DNA from: Chitinophagales bacterium | Lineage (GTDB): Bacteria > Bacteroidota > Bacteroidia > Chitinophagales > LD1 | Assembly (NCBI GenBank): GCA_026129525.1 | Contig: JAHCHW010000001.1 | Location: forward strand, 672,461-736,460 | DNA length: 64,000 nt | Direction: 5' to 3' | Shown here: one piece after another, positions 8,222 through 18,300 of the stretch | Numbering within the stretch: the stretch's first letter is position 1 | Layout of the letters: every line of letters starts with the position of its first letter | Program-made: the position numbers and the translations under genes | The notes under the pieces: generated by a model | The model's database searches: none | What the model was told of the DNA's origin: nothing | Seen by the model: the letters and a program-made list of their open reading frames with translations, nothing else

Positions 8222-9136
8222 ATGTCAGTTAAAGTTTCCAACCTCACAAAAATTTATGGCTCGCAAAAAGCGGTGGACGATATTTCGTTTGAAGTAAACA
8301 AAGGCGAAGTGTTGGGTTTTTTGGGACCTAACGGAGCAGGCAAAAGCACCACCATGAAAATGCTTACCTGCTTTATTCCGCAAACATCCGGTACAGCCAC
8401 AGTATGCGGGTTCGATACTACTTCATCGCCTTTGGAAGTAGCAAAGAAAATAGGTTACCTGCCCGAGAGCAATCCGCTGTATTACGATATGTATGTGCGC
8501 GAGTACTTAGAGTTTATGGCAGGGCTGCACAAGTTGGGAAAGAATACTCAAAGCCGTATTGACCAAATGCTTGAACGCACCGGACTAACGACCGAACGAA
8601 AAAAGAAGGTTGGGCAACTTTCGAAAGGCTACAAACAGCGGGTAGGCTTAGCGCAAGCACTGTTGCACGACCCCGAAGTATTGATTTTAGATGAACCGAC
8701 TTCGGGACTTGACCCCAACCAGTTGGTTGAAATTCGTTCGTTGATTAAACAACTTGGTAAAAACAAAACCGTCATTTTCAGTTCGCATATTATGCAGGAA
8801 GTACAGGCGGTGGCAGACAGAGTAATTATTATCAACAAGGGGAAAATTGTGGCTGACGATACCGCAGAACAACTACAAAACCGCATAACCAACGAAGTAA
8901 TTGTTACAGCCGCGTTTAAGCAGTCGGTTGATAAGGCATTGCTTGGAATGATTAAGGGCGTAAAACGCATAGAGCAACTGAAAGACGGAAGATGGAATTT
9001 TGTTGCCGAAAGCAATCGCGACATTCGCGAAGACATTTTCCGGTTTGCCAAAGAAAAAGACTTTACCCTATTGCATTTGAGCAAAGAAGAGTTTTCGCTC
9101 GAAGAAGTTTTTAAACAACTCACCAAAACCGGTTAA
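8222..9136 (+). CDS. gldA: Gliding motility-associated ABC transporter ATP-binding protein GldA
   Basis: A 304-residue ABC ATPase with Walker A GPNGAGKST near residue 38, signature LSKGYKQRVGLAQAL, Walker B LILDEP and the H-loop SSHIMQEV. The strings PESNPLYYDMYVREYL and SGLDPNQLVEIR are characteristic of GldA, which pairs with the GldFG membrane/periplasmic proteins needed for gliding in flavobacteria. I use the ATG at 8222; the frame is open from a TTG at 8207. GldF and GldG are not adjacent, so assignment rests on sequence resemblance. A weak hairpin (CGGTT/AACCG, 9130-9143) followed by a T run at 9151 could end transcription. Confidence 0.85.
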   Translation: MSVKVSNLTKIYGSQKAVDDISFEVNKGEVLGFLGPNGAGKSTTMKMLTCFIPQTSGTATVCGFDTTSSPLEVAKKIGYLPESNPLYYDMYVREYLEFMAGLHKLGKNTQSRIDQMLERTGLTTERKKKVGQLSKGYKQRVGLAQALLHDPEVLILDEPTSGLDPNQLVEIRSLIKQLGKNKTVIFSSHIMQEVQAVADRVIIINKGKIVADDTAEQLQNRITNEVIVTAAFKQSVDKALLGMIKGVKRIEQLKDGRWNFVAESNRDIREDIFRFAKEKDFTLLHLSKEEFSLEEVFKQLTKTG

Positions 9137-9196
9137 GTAACCGTCAATCGTTTTTTCTTAGTTTAGTAGCCATCTCGGACAAGCTAATTGCTAACT

Positions 9197-12100
9197 ATGG
9201 AAAAACGTTACCTGCTCACGGGGTTACATATTGCATTTTTATTTCTCGGCTTTCATGTAACCAAACTTAGCGCTCAATCTAATTGCAGCAATGTAGATTT
9301 TGAGAGCGGTACCTTTGCCGGATGGACGGGCTACACCGGAAGTTGCTGTCCCATTAATGCTAACGTTGCGGGTATTGTTGCCGGGCGGCACACCATAACC
9401 AGCGGTACCGGAGTTGACCCTTGGGTACCTACCATTCCGGTGGTTTCTCCCTTTGGTGGAACATATTCATGCATGTTGGGAAACAGCGGAGTGGGTTATC
9501 AGGCAGAGCGGCTTACATTCACATTTCCGGTAACAGCTGCCAATCCTAATTTTACTTATCAATATGCGGTTATCTTACAAGACCCCAACCACACCGCAGC
9601 CGACCAGCCGCGTTTTCAGGTAAACATAAAAAACCAAAGCGGGCAAACTATTCCGTGCGGATTTTACAACGTGGTGGCAGGAGCTGGCATACCGGGTTTT
9701 CAATCAACACAAGGAGGCACCTTAATTTACAAAGAGTGGTCGTTGGTGGCTGTTGATTTAACCAACTACATAGGGCAAAACATTACGGTTGAATTTCAAA
9801 CAGGCGATTGCGGACAGGGCGGGCATTTCGGTTATGCCTATATTGATGCTTCGTGCAACCCGTTGCAAATTACCACTAACTATTGCCCGGGCGACCAGCT
9901 TGCTGCGCTCACAGCACCTCCGGGTTTTCAGTTTTACCAATGGTCAACCGGACAAACCACACAAAGCATTACGGTTACCAACCCTACACCGGGCGATTCT
10001 ATTACGGTGCTCTGCACACCGTTTCAAGGAGCTAACTGTGCTACTACACTCAAGTATAAATTTTTGCAGTTCCCTCCGGTTGATGCCAACTATTCTGTGA
10101 ATACTTCCTGTGGAAATAATCAGGTGGTGTTTACCGATTCATCTTCCATAATTGTAAACGGAGCACAGATAACCGGCTGGCAATGGATTATCAATAATCA
10201 GGTTGTTTCAACCGACCAGTCGTTCACGTATTCTTTCCCCGGTCCCGGCAACTACAACGTTACACTGATTGCTTCATCAAATGCCGGATGCCCCGATACT
10301 GTTACCAAACAGGTTTTTATTCCGCAAGGCCTTGATGCCATTACTACTATTCCTACTTCTGTTACTTACAACGGATACGGAGTTTCGTGTGTAGGAGCTT
10401 CCGATGGCAGTGCATCGGTATCGGCAAGTTTTGGTGCATTACCCTATTCGTTTGTTTGGAGCAATGGCTCAACCAATACGGCTATCAGCAATCTAAGCCC
10501 GGGAACATACATAGTTACTGTTACCGATAATGCGGGCTGCCAGAATATTGATTCGGCTGTAATAACTGCTCCGCCAGCTATACAAATTGCACCTGCACTG
10601 CAACATGTGGTTTGCTATGGCGATAATACCGGAAGCATTCAACTGAATCCGACCGGAGGAGTGGGAACACTAAGTTATCAGTGGCTGCACAACGGAAGTT
10701 TGAATGCCCCTAATGCCACCTCGCTTGCTGCGGGCAATTATCAGTTTACCATTACTGATGCGAACAATTGTGCACTTTCAAATTCCGAAACCCTTAATCA
10801 ACCTGCGGCACCTTTTAATGTGCAAACTTCAATTACCGATGCTACTTGTTTTGGCTTTTGCAATGGAGCAATAAATATTACTTCTGTTACCGGCAATACA
10901 TCGCCATACAATTTTGTATGGAGCACAAATCCTGTGCAAAACACGCAAAGCGCTCAAAATCTTTGTGTGGGTAGCTATACCTGCACCATCAGCGATCAAA
11001 ATAATTGCACCACCACCACTACAAATACTATTGCACAACCAACGCAGCTAAATATTTCTATTGCAAAAACCGATGTGTTATGCTTTGGCGATGCCACCGG
11101 CACAGCCGTTGCTACTGTAACCGGCAGCATTCCACCATATACTTATAGTTGGGATAACGGCTCCGCCAATTCCGCAGCAGGAAATTTAGCCATTGGCAAT
11201 TACTCGGTAACGGTAACAGATGCAAACTCCTGCTCCATTTCATCTTCGGTAATCATTACCGAGCCGCCACAACTTACCGTAACGCTAAGCCATCAGGATG
11301 CTCAGTGTTTTGGGTATAACACCGGAAAAGTTTTCAGCAACGTTAGCGGTGGAGTTGTGCCCTATAATTTTTTGTGGAGTACAGCACCCGCACAAACACA
11401 AGCCAATGCCGTAAACTTAGTTGCAGGTAGTTACTCGGTAACAATTACCGATGCACATAACTGCACGGTAAGCGCTTCAGAAACTGTGGGCGAGCCAACT
11501 TTGCTAACGGTGAACATTGCTTCATCGGTTGATAATGTTTGCTATGGCGGCAACACCGGCAGCGCTACTTCTTCGGCTAACGGGGGAACTTTGCCATACA
11601 GCTACAACTGGAACACCAATCCTGTTCAAACAGCAGCAACAGCTACATCGCTCATAGCGGGTAGTTATTCGCTCACGGTTACGGACGACAGTCTTTGCAC
11701 CGCTACTGTTTCGGTTGTTATCAATCAGCCAACGCAAATAATTATTAGCGAAACTGTAAACCCTGCATTGTGTTTCGACAGTGCACAAGGTTCAATTGTT
11801 ATGAATGTATCGCAGGGGACACCCGGCTATACGTACACATGGCAGCCAAATGTAAGTTCAACAAACACCGCGGTTGATTTATTAGCAGGGAACTATGTGG
11901 TAACAGTTACCGATAACAACAACTGTACGATGAGCCGCACGTACACCATTCAGCAACCTACGCAGTTAACTATTGCGGTAGCGCATACCGATGCGCTTTG
12001 TAATGGCTCGGCTGATGGAACGGTTACTGTTACACAATCATCGGGCGGTACACCTCCTTACACTTACCAGTTGTTGCAGGCGGGCAGTGTAATTGCCAAC

Positions 12101-12979
12101 AACAGCACCGGAGTTTTTACAGGATTGGCAGCCGGTTCGTACAGCGGGCAATTTACCGATGCACATAGTTGTATCATCAATCAGCCCGTAGTGGTAAGCC
12201 ACCCCACACCTTTGGTTATTCAAACCATTTCTGCCGATTCGGTAAACTGCCACGGTTACAGCGATGGAAGTATTTCGGTAACTGCATCGGGCGCTACTCC
12301 GCCCTATGTATATGTAATGAACAATAACGTAACCAATGCATCGGGAAGTTTTAACAACCTTATACAAGGTACGTACGCCATTGATATTTATGACGCGCAT
12401 AACTGCCACATAAATACAACCGCTATTGTAAACGAGCCTACGCCTATTATACTCGTGGCAAATCCCGATTCGCTGGTGATGAAGTTGGGCGAAACAAAAC
12501 CCGTAACCATAACGAGCAATTACGACCCCAATGCCAATTACCAATGGGAGCCCTGGGATGGTTTGGATTGCACCAACTGCCCAACGGCTAATGTTACCCG
12601 CTACGGAAATTATTTGTACCGTGTAACTGTAACTACGCATCCGCATGATTTGGATTGCACGAATGATATTGATATTCCCGTAACGGTAATACCCAACTAT
12701 GATGTGTTTATTCCGAATGTATTTACGCCAAATGGCGATGGAGTGAATGATGTGTTTGAATTTTTCGGAAATAAAGCCGCCATTAAGCAACTCAACATTT
12801 TAGTGTTTAACCGCACCGGTGAAAAAGTTTTTGAAAGCAACGACCTTAACTTTAAGTGGGATGGTACTTACAAAGGCACGCTGCAACCTCCCGGAGTATA
12901 TGTGTACCACATGAAACTGGTTTTTATGGATAACCACAGTGAGAATGGTTATAAAGGGAGTGTAACGTTGTTGAGATAA
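9197..12979 (+). CDS. Giant secreted SprB-repeat / PKD protein with T9SS type-B C-terminal sorting domain
   Basis: A 1260-residue surface protein from the ATG at 9197. Order: signal peptide (YLLTGLHIAFLFLGFHV...SAQ), an N-terminal sandwich domain around GTFAGWTG, a PKD-like domain at about 295-375, nine SprB-type repeats from about 395 to 1071, and the gliding-motility-associated C-terminal domain (FIPNVFTPNGDGVNDVF from about 1168). Each repeat starts with a C-x-G-x-x-x-G motif and ends in L-x-x-G-x-Y-x-x-x-V/I-T-D-x-x-x-C. This C-terminal domain normally directs secretion by the type IX system and cell-surface attachment. The role is probably adhesion or gliding; ligand unknown. It follows gldA by 60 bp on the same strand. 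Confidence 0.93.
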   Translation: MEKRYLLTGLHIAFLFLGFHVTKLSAQSNCSNVDFESGTFAGWTGYTGSCCPINANVAGIVAGRHTITSGTGVDPWVPTIPVVSPFGGTYSCMLGNSGVGYQAERLTFTFPVTAANPNFTYQYAVILQDPNHTAADQPRFQVNIKNQSGQTIPCGFYNVVAGAGIPGFQSTQGGTLIYKEWSLVAVDLTNYIGQNITVEFQTGDCGQGGHFGYAYIDASCNPLQITTNYCPGDQLAALTAPPGFQFYQWSTGQTTQSITVTNPTPGDSITVLCTPFQGANCATTLKYKFLQFPPVDANYSVNTSCGNNQVVFTDSSSIIVNGAQITGWQWIINNQVVSTDQSFTYSFPGPGNYNVTLIASSNAGCPDTVTKQVFIPQGLDAITTIPTSVTYNGYGVSCVGASDGSASVSASFGALPYSFVWSNGSTNTAISNLSPGTYIVTVTDNAGCQNIDSAVITAPPAIQIAPALQHVVCYGDNTGSIQLNPTGGVGTLSYQWLHNGSLNAPNATSLAAGNYQFTITDANNCALSNSETLNQPAAPFNVQTSITDATCFGFCNGAINITSVTGNTSPYNFVWSTNPVQNTQSAQNLCVGSYTCTISDQNNCTTTTTNTIAQPTQLNISIAKTDVLCFGDATGTAVATVTGSIPPYTYSWDNGSANSAAGNLAIGNYSVTVTDANSCSISSSVIITEPPQLTVTLSHQDAQCFGYNTGKVFSNVSGGVVPYNFLWSTAPAQTQANAVNLVAGSYSVTITDAHNCTVSASETVGEPTLLTVNIASSVDNVCYGGNTGSATSSANGGTLPYSYNWNTNPVQTAATATSLIAGSYSLTVTDDSLCTATVSVVINQPTQIIISETVNPALCFDSAQGSIVMNVSQGTPGYTYTWQPNVSSTNTAVDLLAGNYVVTVTDNNNCTMSRTYTIQQPTQLTIAVAHTDALCNGSADGTVTVTQSSGGTPPYTYQLLQAGSVIANNSTGVFTGLAAGSYSGQFTDAHSCIINQPVVVSHPTPLVIQTISADSVNCHGYSDGSISVTASGATPPYVYVMNNNVTNASGSFNNLIQGTYAIDIYDAHNCHINTTAIVNEPTPIILVANPDSLVMKLGETKPVTITSNYDPNANYQWEPWDGLDCTNCPTANVTRYGNYLYRVTVTTHPHDLDCTNDIDIPVTVIPNYDVFIPNVFTPNGDGVNDVFEFFGNKAAIKQLNILVFNRTGEKVFESNDLNFKWDGTYKGTLQPPGVYVYHMKLVFMDNHSENGYKGSVTLLR

Positions 12980-12996
12980 GATAAAAACCGCAATGG

Positions 12997-13617
12997 TTAT
13001 CTGCCGATGAAATCATCAACTGATTTTTTCATCAACTGCTTGGCATTGTTCCATGTTAGTGGTACTAGCGTAACTGGGTCGGGTTGTGCTTCTATATCAG
13101 AATAACTTACCAAAAAGCGAACCACTACCGAAACATCGTTTTTCGGATGCCGCTCGCTGTAAAAACCAAGCAGTTTCTCGAGAGAGTAATGTTGCAATAA
13201 AACAGCAATATCATAATAATCCTTTTTTTCTCCTCGTTGTGTAATGGCGAACAATTTCATGGCTGCTATTTCTTCTACATGTACCAGTTGCAATTTTTCT
13301 TCCTTAACTGCGCTGCGGATGAAGGGCGTGTTCCACGAAAGGAAGTCCACTTTTATTCCTGCTGATTTTAAAAACACTCCTAACTCACCAACATAAACAT
13401 CTGTTACATCAGGCAACAGAGACGCTACCTTTGCAGCTAACGTTTCTTTGTCGAATTCATTTTCTGAAACAAAGTCGGCATCTACCGAGAGGCGATGTCC
13501 GAGTTGAAGAGCCAAAGCCGTGCCTTCGCATAACCTAAACGGGGAAAAGTAATCCAGCTCTGCAACTTTACCAACAAGCGCTCTTAAAGCGGGAGAAACA
13601 GTGTTTAAATGAAGCAT
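12997..13617 (-). CDS. AbiEii/AbiGii-type nucleotidyltransferase toxin
   Basis: A 206-residue DNA-polymerase-beta-fold nucleotidyltransferase. The core EGTALALQLGHRLSVDADFVS corresponds to the family GGTALxL...GHRxSxDxDF motif, with the first glycine replaced by Glu. A later acidic strand is IKVDFLSW, and the KKDYYDIAVLL motif is near the C-terminus. Relatives act as toxins of type IV-like abortive infection modules, transferring nucleotides onto RNA or protein targets. The ATG at 13617 begins 1 nt after the stop of the partner gene, so the two are translationally coupled. The ORF is open 5 codons further, which is unlikely to be used. Confidence 0.85.
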   Translation of the reverse strand: MLHLNTVSPALRALVGKVAELDYFSPFRLCEGTALALQLGHRLSVDADFVSENEFDKETLAAKVASLLPDVTDVYVGELGVFLKSAGIKVDFLSWNTPFIRSAVKEEKLQLVHVEEIAAMKLFAITQRGEKKDYYDIAVLLQHYSLEKLLGFYSERHPKNDVSVVVRFLVSYSDIEAQPDPVTLVPLTWNNAKQLMKKSVDDFIGR

Positions 13618-13618
13618 A

Positions 13619-13852
13619 CTATTTGTTCGCAAAAATTTCAGCTAAAGCTATTGCATGTTTATCCATTATGCCGCGTTGGGTGGCAATGGCATGAGCAATT
13701 TGAAAAGGCTTGTAATGCTTAATCACAGCTTTTATATCCTGCAACAAACCGTATTGAAATACTCTGGCGATAATAAAGTCGGCATGTTGTATTTCGTCCA
13801 ATTCATTAAAGTTTGTATCCCAAAATGCCGTTTTGGTTAAGGGCAGTTTCAT
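13619..13852 (-). CDS. DUF6922-type small partner (probable antitoxin) of the AbiEii toxin
   Basis: A 77-residue protein from the ATG at 13852 (MKLPLTKTAFWD). Features are FWDTNFNELD, then IIARVFQYGLLQDIKAVIKHY, typical of short DUF6922 proteins that precede AbiEii-like nucleotidyltransferases in Bacteroidota. It is predicted to neutralise or regulate the toxin. The frame is open for 18 further codons upstream that do not look conserved. Antitoxin activity is inferred from gene order only. Confidence 0.78.
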   Translation of the reverse strand: MKLPLTKTAFWDTNFNELDEIQHADFIIARVFQYGLLQDIKAVIKHYKPFQIAHAIATQRGIMDKHAIALAEIFANK

Positions 13853-13911
13853 GTTGTGAAGATAGTTAATACTTTTTTGAGATGCCCGCCAAGGGCTATG
13901 CGGCACTTACG

Positions 13912-15228
13912 CTACCTCACCAACTCTCCCCTCAATCTTTTCAACTCTGTTTCGGCAGCTTTGGCGGTGTAGCGTGCGTTTACTAAGCGGGTGAGTGCAT
14001 CAATGTAACTCTTTTGCGCTTCGCGGAATTCGATGGAGGTGGATTGCGAAAGGCGGAAACGCTCGGTAGCAATTTTGTTGTTTTCATCGGCCAAAGCGAT
14101 GTTTTCTTCTTCCAGTTCGAGCAACTGTTTAGCATTTTGAAAATTTTTGAGCGCGCGATAAAAATTCAGCCGGGTTTGAAAGCGCGCACGCTCTAAGTTA
14201 AACTGCGAAGAGAGAATTTCGATAGCGGCAATTTTGTTTTGGCGCAGATTGTTCAAGCCGTTAAATAAAGGAACGCTCAAGGTAAAGCCGGCATTCATAC
14301 CGTTAGTTTGGTTTACTAAAAAGAAACCTGCCGAGTTGTTGGAGCGGTTGTAGTTGTAGCCCAAATTGCCAATGAGCGTTGGGAAGAACTGAGAAAAAAC
14401 TTCCTTCTTGGCATACTTCGCCACTTCCACATTTTTCATAGCGGCTTGCAACTGAAAATTTTTGGAGTCCAAATCTTCTGTTGCCAATTCTTGCTGAAGA
14501 TTGACTGGAATAGAATCGCTTACCTCAAAATCGGTTTCGGCATTTCGCGCCAGCAGATTGTTTAAATCGGCTTTGCGTTGTTCAATAACGGTGCGCTGCG
14601 TAAGTGCGCTGCTTTTTTGTGCATTTAAATCTACTTTGGCTTGCAGCAAATCGGTTTTGCCCGATGTGCCAACCTGAAATTTCATATCCGCTAACTTCAC
14701 CCGCTCTTCCGAAATTTTAATGGCTTCGTCTATGGCTTTCAACTGTTGCTTGGCGCGCACCACATCGTAATATGCCAGCATTACATTTGCTACCACAGTT
14801 TGCACTTCTTCTTTAAAATTCAGTTCACCAATTTCGTCTAAGCGTTTCAGTTTGCTTTTGGTGGCGAACATTTTCAAGCCGTCAAACAATGTCCAGTTAA
14901 GCGCCACTCCGGCACTCAGGTTGTTTCCGGTTACGCCCGATGTTACAATTTCATTTCCGTTGGAAAATTTCTGGTTGAGGTTGTTGAGTGTAAAATTGTC
15001 GCTTACATTTCCGGTAATGCGCGGCAGCATTCCTGCATTGCCGATGGTATTGTTGCGGTCGGCAATTTCGGCTGTGTTGCGGGCAATGAGAATATCGTAA
15101 TTGTTCTTGAGCGCAATTTCAACAGCTTGTTCAACAGTGAGAATTTCCTGTGCGGGCAATTGAAAATACAATAGCACACTGATTACACAAATTAGAAATG
15201 GTATGCGCTGATTTGTTTTTCCTTTCAT
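13912..15228 (-). CDS. TolC-family outer-membrane efflux channel
   Basis: A 438-residue protein from the ATG at 15228, where a signal peptide begins (KGKTNQRIPFLICVISVLLYFQLPAQ). The mature protein starts EILTVEQAVEIALKNNYDI, the hallmark of the OEP/TolC family, and contains two long helical repeats ending ARYTAKAAETELKRLRGEL. It should form the trimeric duct for the RND pump encoded just upstream. The frame stays open to 15381, but those 51 codons read through a multi-hairpin repeat element and overlap the permease stop, so I exclude them. Confidence 0.92.
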   Translation of the reverse strand: MKGKTNQRIPFLICVISVLLYFQLPAQEILTVEQAVEIALKNNYDILIARNTAEIADRNNTIGNAGMLPRITGNVSDNFTLNNLNQKFSNGNEIVTSGVTGNNLSAGVALNWTLFDGLKMFATKSKLKRLDEIGELNFKEEVQTVVANVMLAYYDVVRAKQQLKAIDEAIKISEERVKLADMKFQVGTSGKTDLLQAKVDLNAQKSSALTQRTVIEQRKADLNNLLARNAETDFEVSDSIPVNLQQELATEDLDSKNFQLQAAMKNVEVAKYAKKEVFSQFFPTLIGNLGYNYNRSNNSAGFFLVNQTNGMNAGFTLSVPLFNGLNNLRQNKIAAIEILSSQFNLERARFQTRLNFYRALKNFQNAKQLLELEEENIALADENNKIATERFRLSQSTSIEFREAQKSYIDALTRLVNARYTAKAAETELKRLRGELVR

Positions 15229-15239
15229 TCCAAACAATA

Positions 15240-15353
15240 CATCCCGAAAGGATGGAAGGTTTATAGCACTTACAAAGCGCGTAGGTTCGACCTCGAAGGG
15301 GTCGAACAAAAACGATTCAACATTTTCTATAAACGTTGAATGCTTTCGGCATT
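15240..15353. repeat. Multi-hairpin intergenic element between RND permease and TolC genes
   Basis: Four consecutive inverted repeats occupy most of the 142-bp gap. They are CATCC/GGATG (15240-15254, loop CGAAA), GTTCGACC/GGTCGAAC (15285-15307, 7-nt loop), TTCAAC/GTTGAA (15316-15340) and AATGC/GCATT (15339-15353, loop TTTCG). The repeated C-C-N-T-T-C-G-G-G-style loops resemble interspersed repeats I remember from Bacteroidota intergenic regions. The element lies inside a co-directional operon and could shape mRNA processing or simply be a mobile REP-like unit. Confidence 0.6.
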
Positions 15354-15370
15354 GATAAAAAGAAGAATGT

Positions 15371-18300
15371 CTATTCTCCATGTCTCCGTTTAGTTCTGCT
15401 CATATAAGAATACATTGCCGGAATAACATACAGCGTAAGCACCAGCGAAAACATAATGCCGCCAATAACTGCAATGCCCAAAGGAATACGGCTTTGTGCA
15501 CCTGCGCCTAACGCCAGCGCAATGGGCAATGCACCTAACGATGTAGCCAAACTCGTCATCAATATGGGGCGCAAGCGCAAGGTGGCTGCCGTGATGATGG
15601 CACTCATTTTTTCTTCTCCGGCTAATCGCTTTTGATTGGCAAACTCCACAATCAAAATTCCGTTTTTGGTTACCAAACCAATGAGCATGATAATTCCGAT
15701 TTGCGAAAAGATGTTGAGCGTTTGGTTGAACATCCACAAGCTGAACAATGCACCGGCTAATGCCAACGGAACGGTAAACATGATAACCAGCGGATCAACA
15801 AAGCTTTCGAACTGGGCTGCGAGAATTAAGAATACCAAAATGAGTGCGAGCGCAAATGCAAATGCGGTGTTCGAAGAGCTTTCGGCATAATCGCGCGAAG
15901 GACCAGATAAACTGGTGTTGAACGATTCATCCAATACTTTCGCGGCAATTTCTTCCATAGCGGCAATGCCATCGCCAATGGTTTTCCCCGGTGCAAGTCC
16001 GGCAGAAACGGTAGCCGATTTGTAACGGTTGTAATGATAAAGTTGCGGAGGATTACTTTGCTCGCGCAGTGTAACCAAATTATCTAACTGAATAGTTTGC
16101 CCTTTGTTGTTACGCACGTAAAACGATTTTAAATCGAGCGGCTCATCGCGGTTGTCGCGGTCCACCTGACCAATTACCTGATACTGTTTTCCGTTCATGA
16201 TAAAATAACCGAGGCGCCTGCCACTCAATGCCAATTGCAACGTTTGCGAAATATCCAACACCGACACTCCGAGTTCGCTTGCTTTCAGGCGGTCAATTTC
16301 AATTTCCAATTCGGGTTTGTTGAATTTCAAATTCACGTCCACGCCCATAAATGCCGGATGCTTGTTGGCTTCATCTAAAAACTGCGGCAACTTCTCTTTT
16401 ATCTTTTCAAAATTCAGATTCTGAATAACAAACTGCACCGGCAAACCAAAGCGCGCGGCTCCTCCGGTAGAAATGGTTTGGTCTTGTATGGGAAACGCTT
16501 TGCCCTCGTTGAAGCGCGCCATGTTCATGGCAACACTTTGCACAATTTCCTGCTGCGTGCGGGTGCGCTCATCGGGTTCTACCAAACGCACACGCACAAA
16601 GCCGGTGTTTACGGCACCGCTGCCCGCAAAACCGGGCGCAGTAACGCTCAGAACTATTTTACGCTCGGGTACAGAATCCATCATGAATTGTACAATCCGA
16701 TCAATATATGTGTTCATGTAATCGTACGAAGTTCCTTCGGGCGCACTCACCGACAGACGGAAAACACTGCGGTCTTCCATGGGCGCTAATTCCGATTGCA
16801 GATTTTTTCCGACCAGAAATATAGCGCCCATGCAAATGCCCAGCACCACAAAGGCAATCCATCTGCGCTTCATAAAACTTTCGAGCGATTGGCGGTAACC
16901 TTCGTCCATAGCGCGGAAGAACGGTTCGGTTTTTTCGTAGAACCAACTGTGCTTTTGATTTTTGCGCGTAAGCAACACATTAAGCACCGGAGTAAGTGTA
17001 AGCGAAACGAATGCCGAAACCAACACCGCACCCGCCAGTACAATTCCAAATTCGCGGAACAAACTTCCCACAAATCCTTGCAGGAAAATGATGGGCAGAA
17101 ACACGACCGCCAGCGTAACCGAAGTGGCGATAACGGCAAAGAAAATTTCATCGGAACCTTCGCGTGCGGCACGATACTTTTCGATGCCCTTTTCCAATTT
17201 CTTGAAAATGTTTTCCGTTACTACAATACCATCATCCACCACCAAACCCGTTGCCAACACAATGGCTAAGAGCGTAAGCACATTGATGGTAAAGCCCGCC
17301 ATGTACATAATGAAGAAGGTAGCGATAATGGAAACCGGAATATCAATGAGCGGGCGAATGGCAATGAGCCAGTCGCGGAAGAACAAGAAAATAATAAGCA
17401 CTACCAGCCCGAATGCAATGGCGAGTGTTTCGCCTACTTCGGTAACCGAGCGCCTTACAAAAACTGTTTGGTCGAGCGCAATGTCGAGTTTAATATCGGA
17501 GGGAACATCTTTCTTGATTTGCTCGTAACGTTTGTAAAACTCGTTGGCAATATCAATGTAGTTAGTGCCCGGCTGCGGAACAATCGCCAGCGCCACCATC
17601 GGTATTCCCGATTCTTTCAAAATGGTTTCTTCGTTTTCCGGACCCAACACCGCTTCCGCCACATCGCGCAGGCGAATAATGCGGTTGCCCGATGAAGAAA
17701 TAATCAGGTTATTGAAATCATCTTCGGTAGTTAATCGTCCGAAAGTTTTTACCGTCAGTTCCGTGTTGTTGCCGTAAATTTTTCCGGCAGGCAGCTCTAC
17801 ATTTTCGCGGTTGAGCGCATTTTGAATATCGGTGAAGGTTAAACCGTACGCAGCAAGTTTAGCCGGATCAACCCACAGGCGCATGGCATATTTTTTCTCG
17901 CCCCAAATTTGCACGGTGCTTACTCCGGGAATAGTTTGCAGGCGCTCAAGCAAAACATTAGTAGCATAATCGCAAACTTCCAACTGGTTGCGCGTGTTGC
18001 TCTGCACCGTCATGGAAATAATAGCATCGGAGTTGGCATCGGCTTTTGAAACTACGGGCGGTGCATCAATATCCTGCGGCAGCTGGCGCAGCGCCTGCGA
18101 TACTTTATCGCGTACATCGTTGGCAGCGGCTTCGAGGTTTTCGTTCAAATTAAATTCAACGGTAATGATGCTCGAACCCAAATTGGAGGAAGAAGAAATG
18201 GTGCGTATGCCCGCAATGCCGTTAATCGCTTTTTCGAGCGGCTCGGTAATTTGCGATTCCACCACATCGGCATTTGCGCCAGTGTAGTTGGTGCGTACGG

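Noticed and set aside
9130..9156. Terminator after gldA
   Set aside because: The stem is five base pairs, includes the stop codon, and has a 7-nt spacer before the T run. That is too weak to list as a terminator.
12038..12790. A 250-codon minus-strand ORF opposite the SprB-repeat protein
   Set aside because: It is antisense to a clear repeat protein. Its composition (Ile/Val/Tyr/Arg rich) mirrors the Asn/Thr/Gly-rich sense repeats and it has no domain signature.
15229..15381. N-terminal extension of the TolC-like ORF by 51 codons
   Set aside because: The extension reads through the multi-hairpin repeat and precedes a perfect signal peptide start at 15228.
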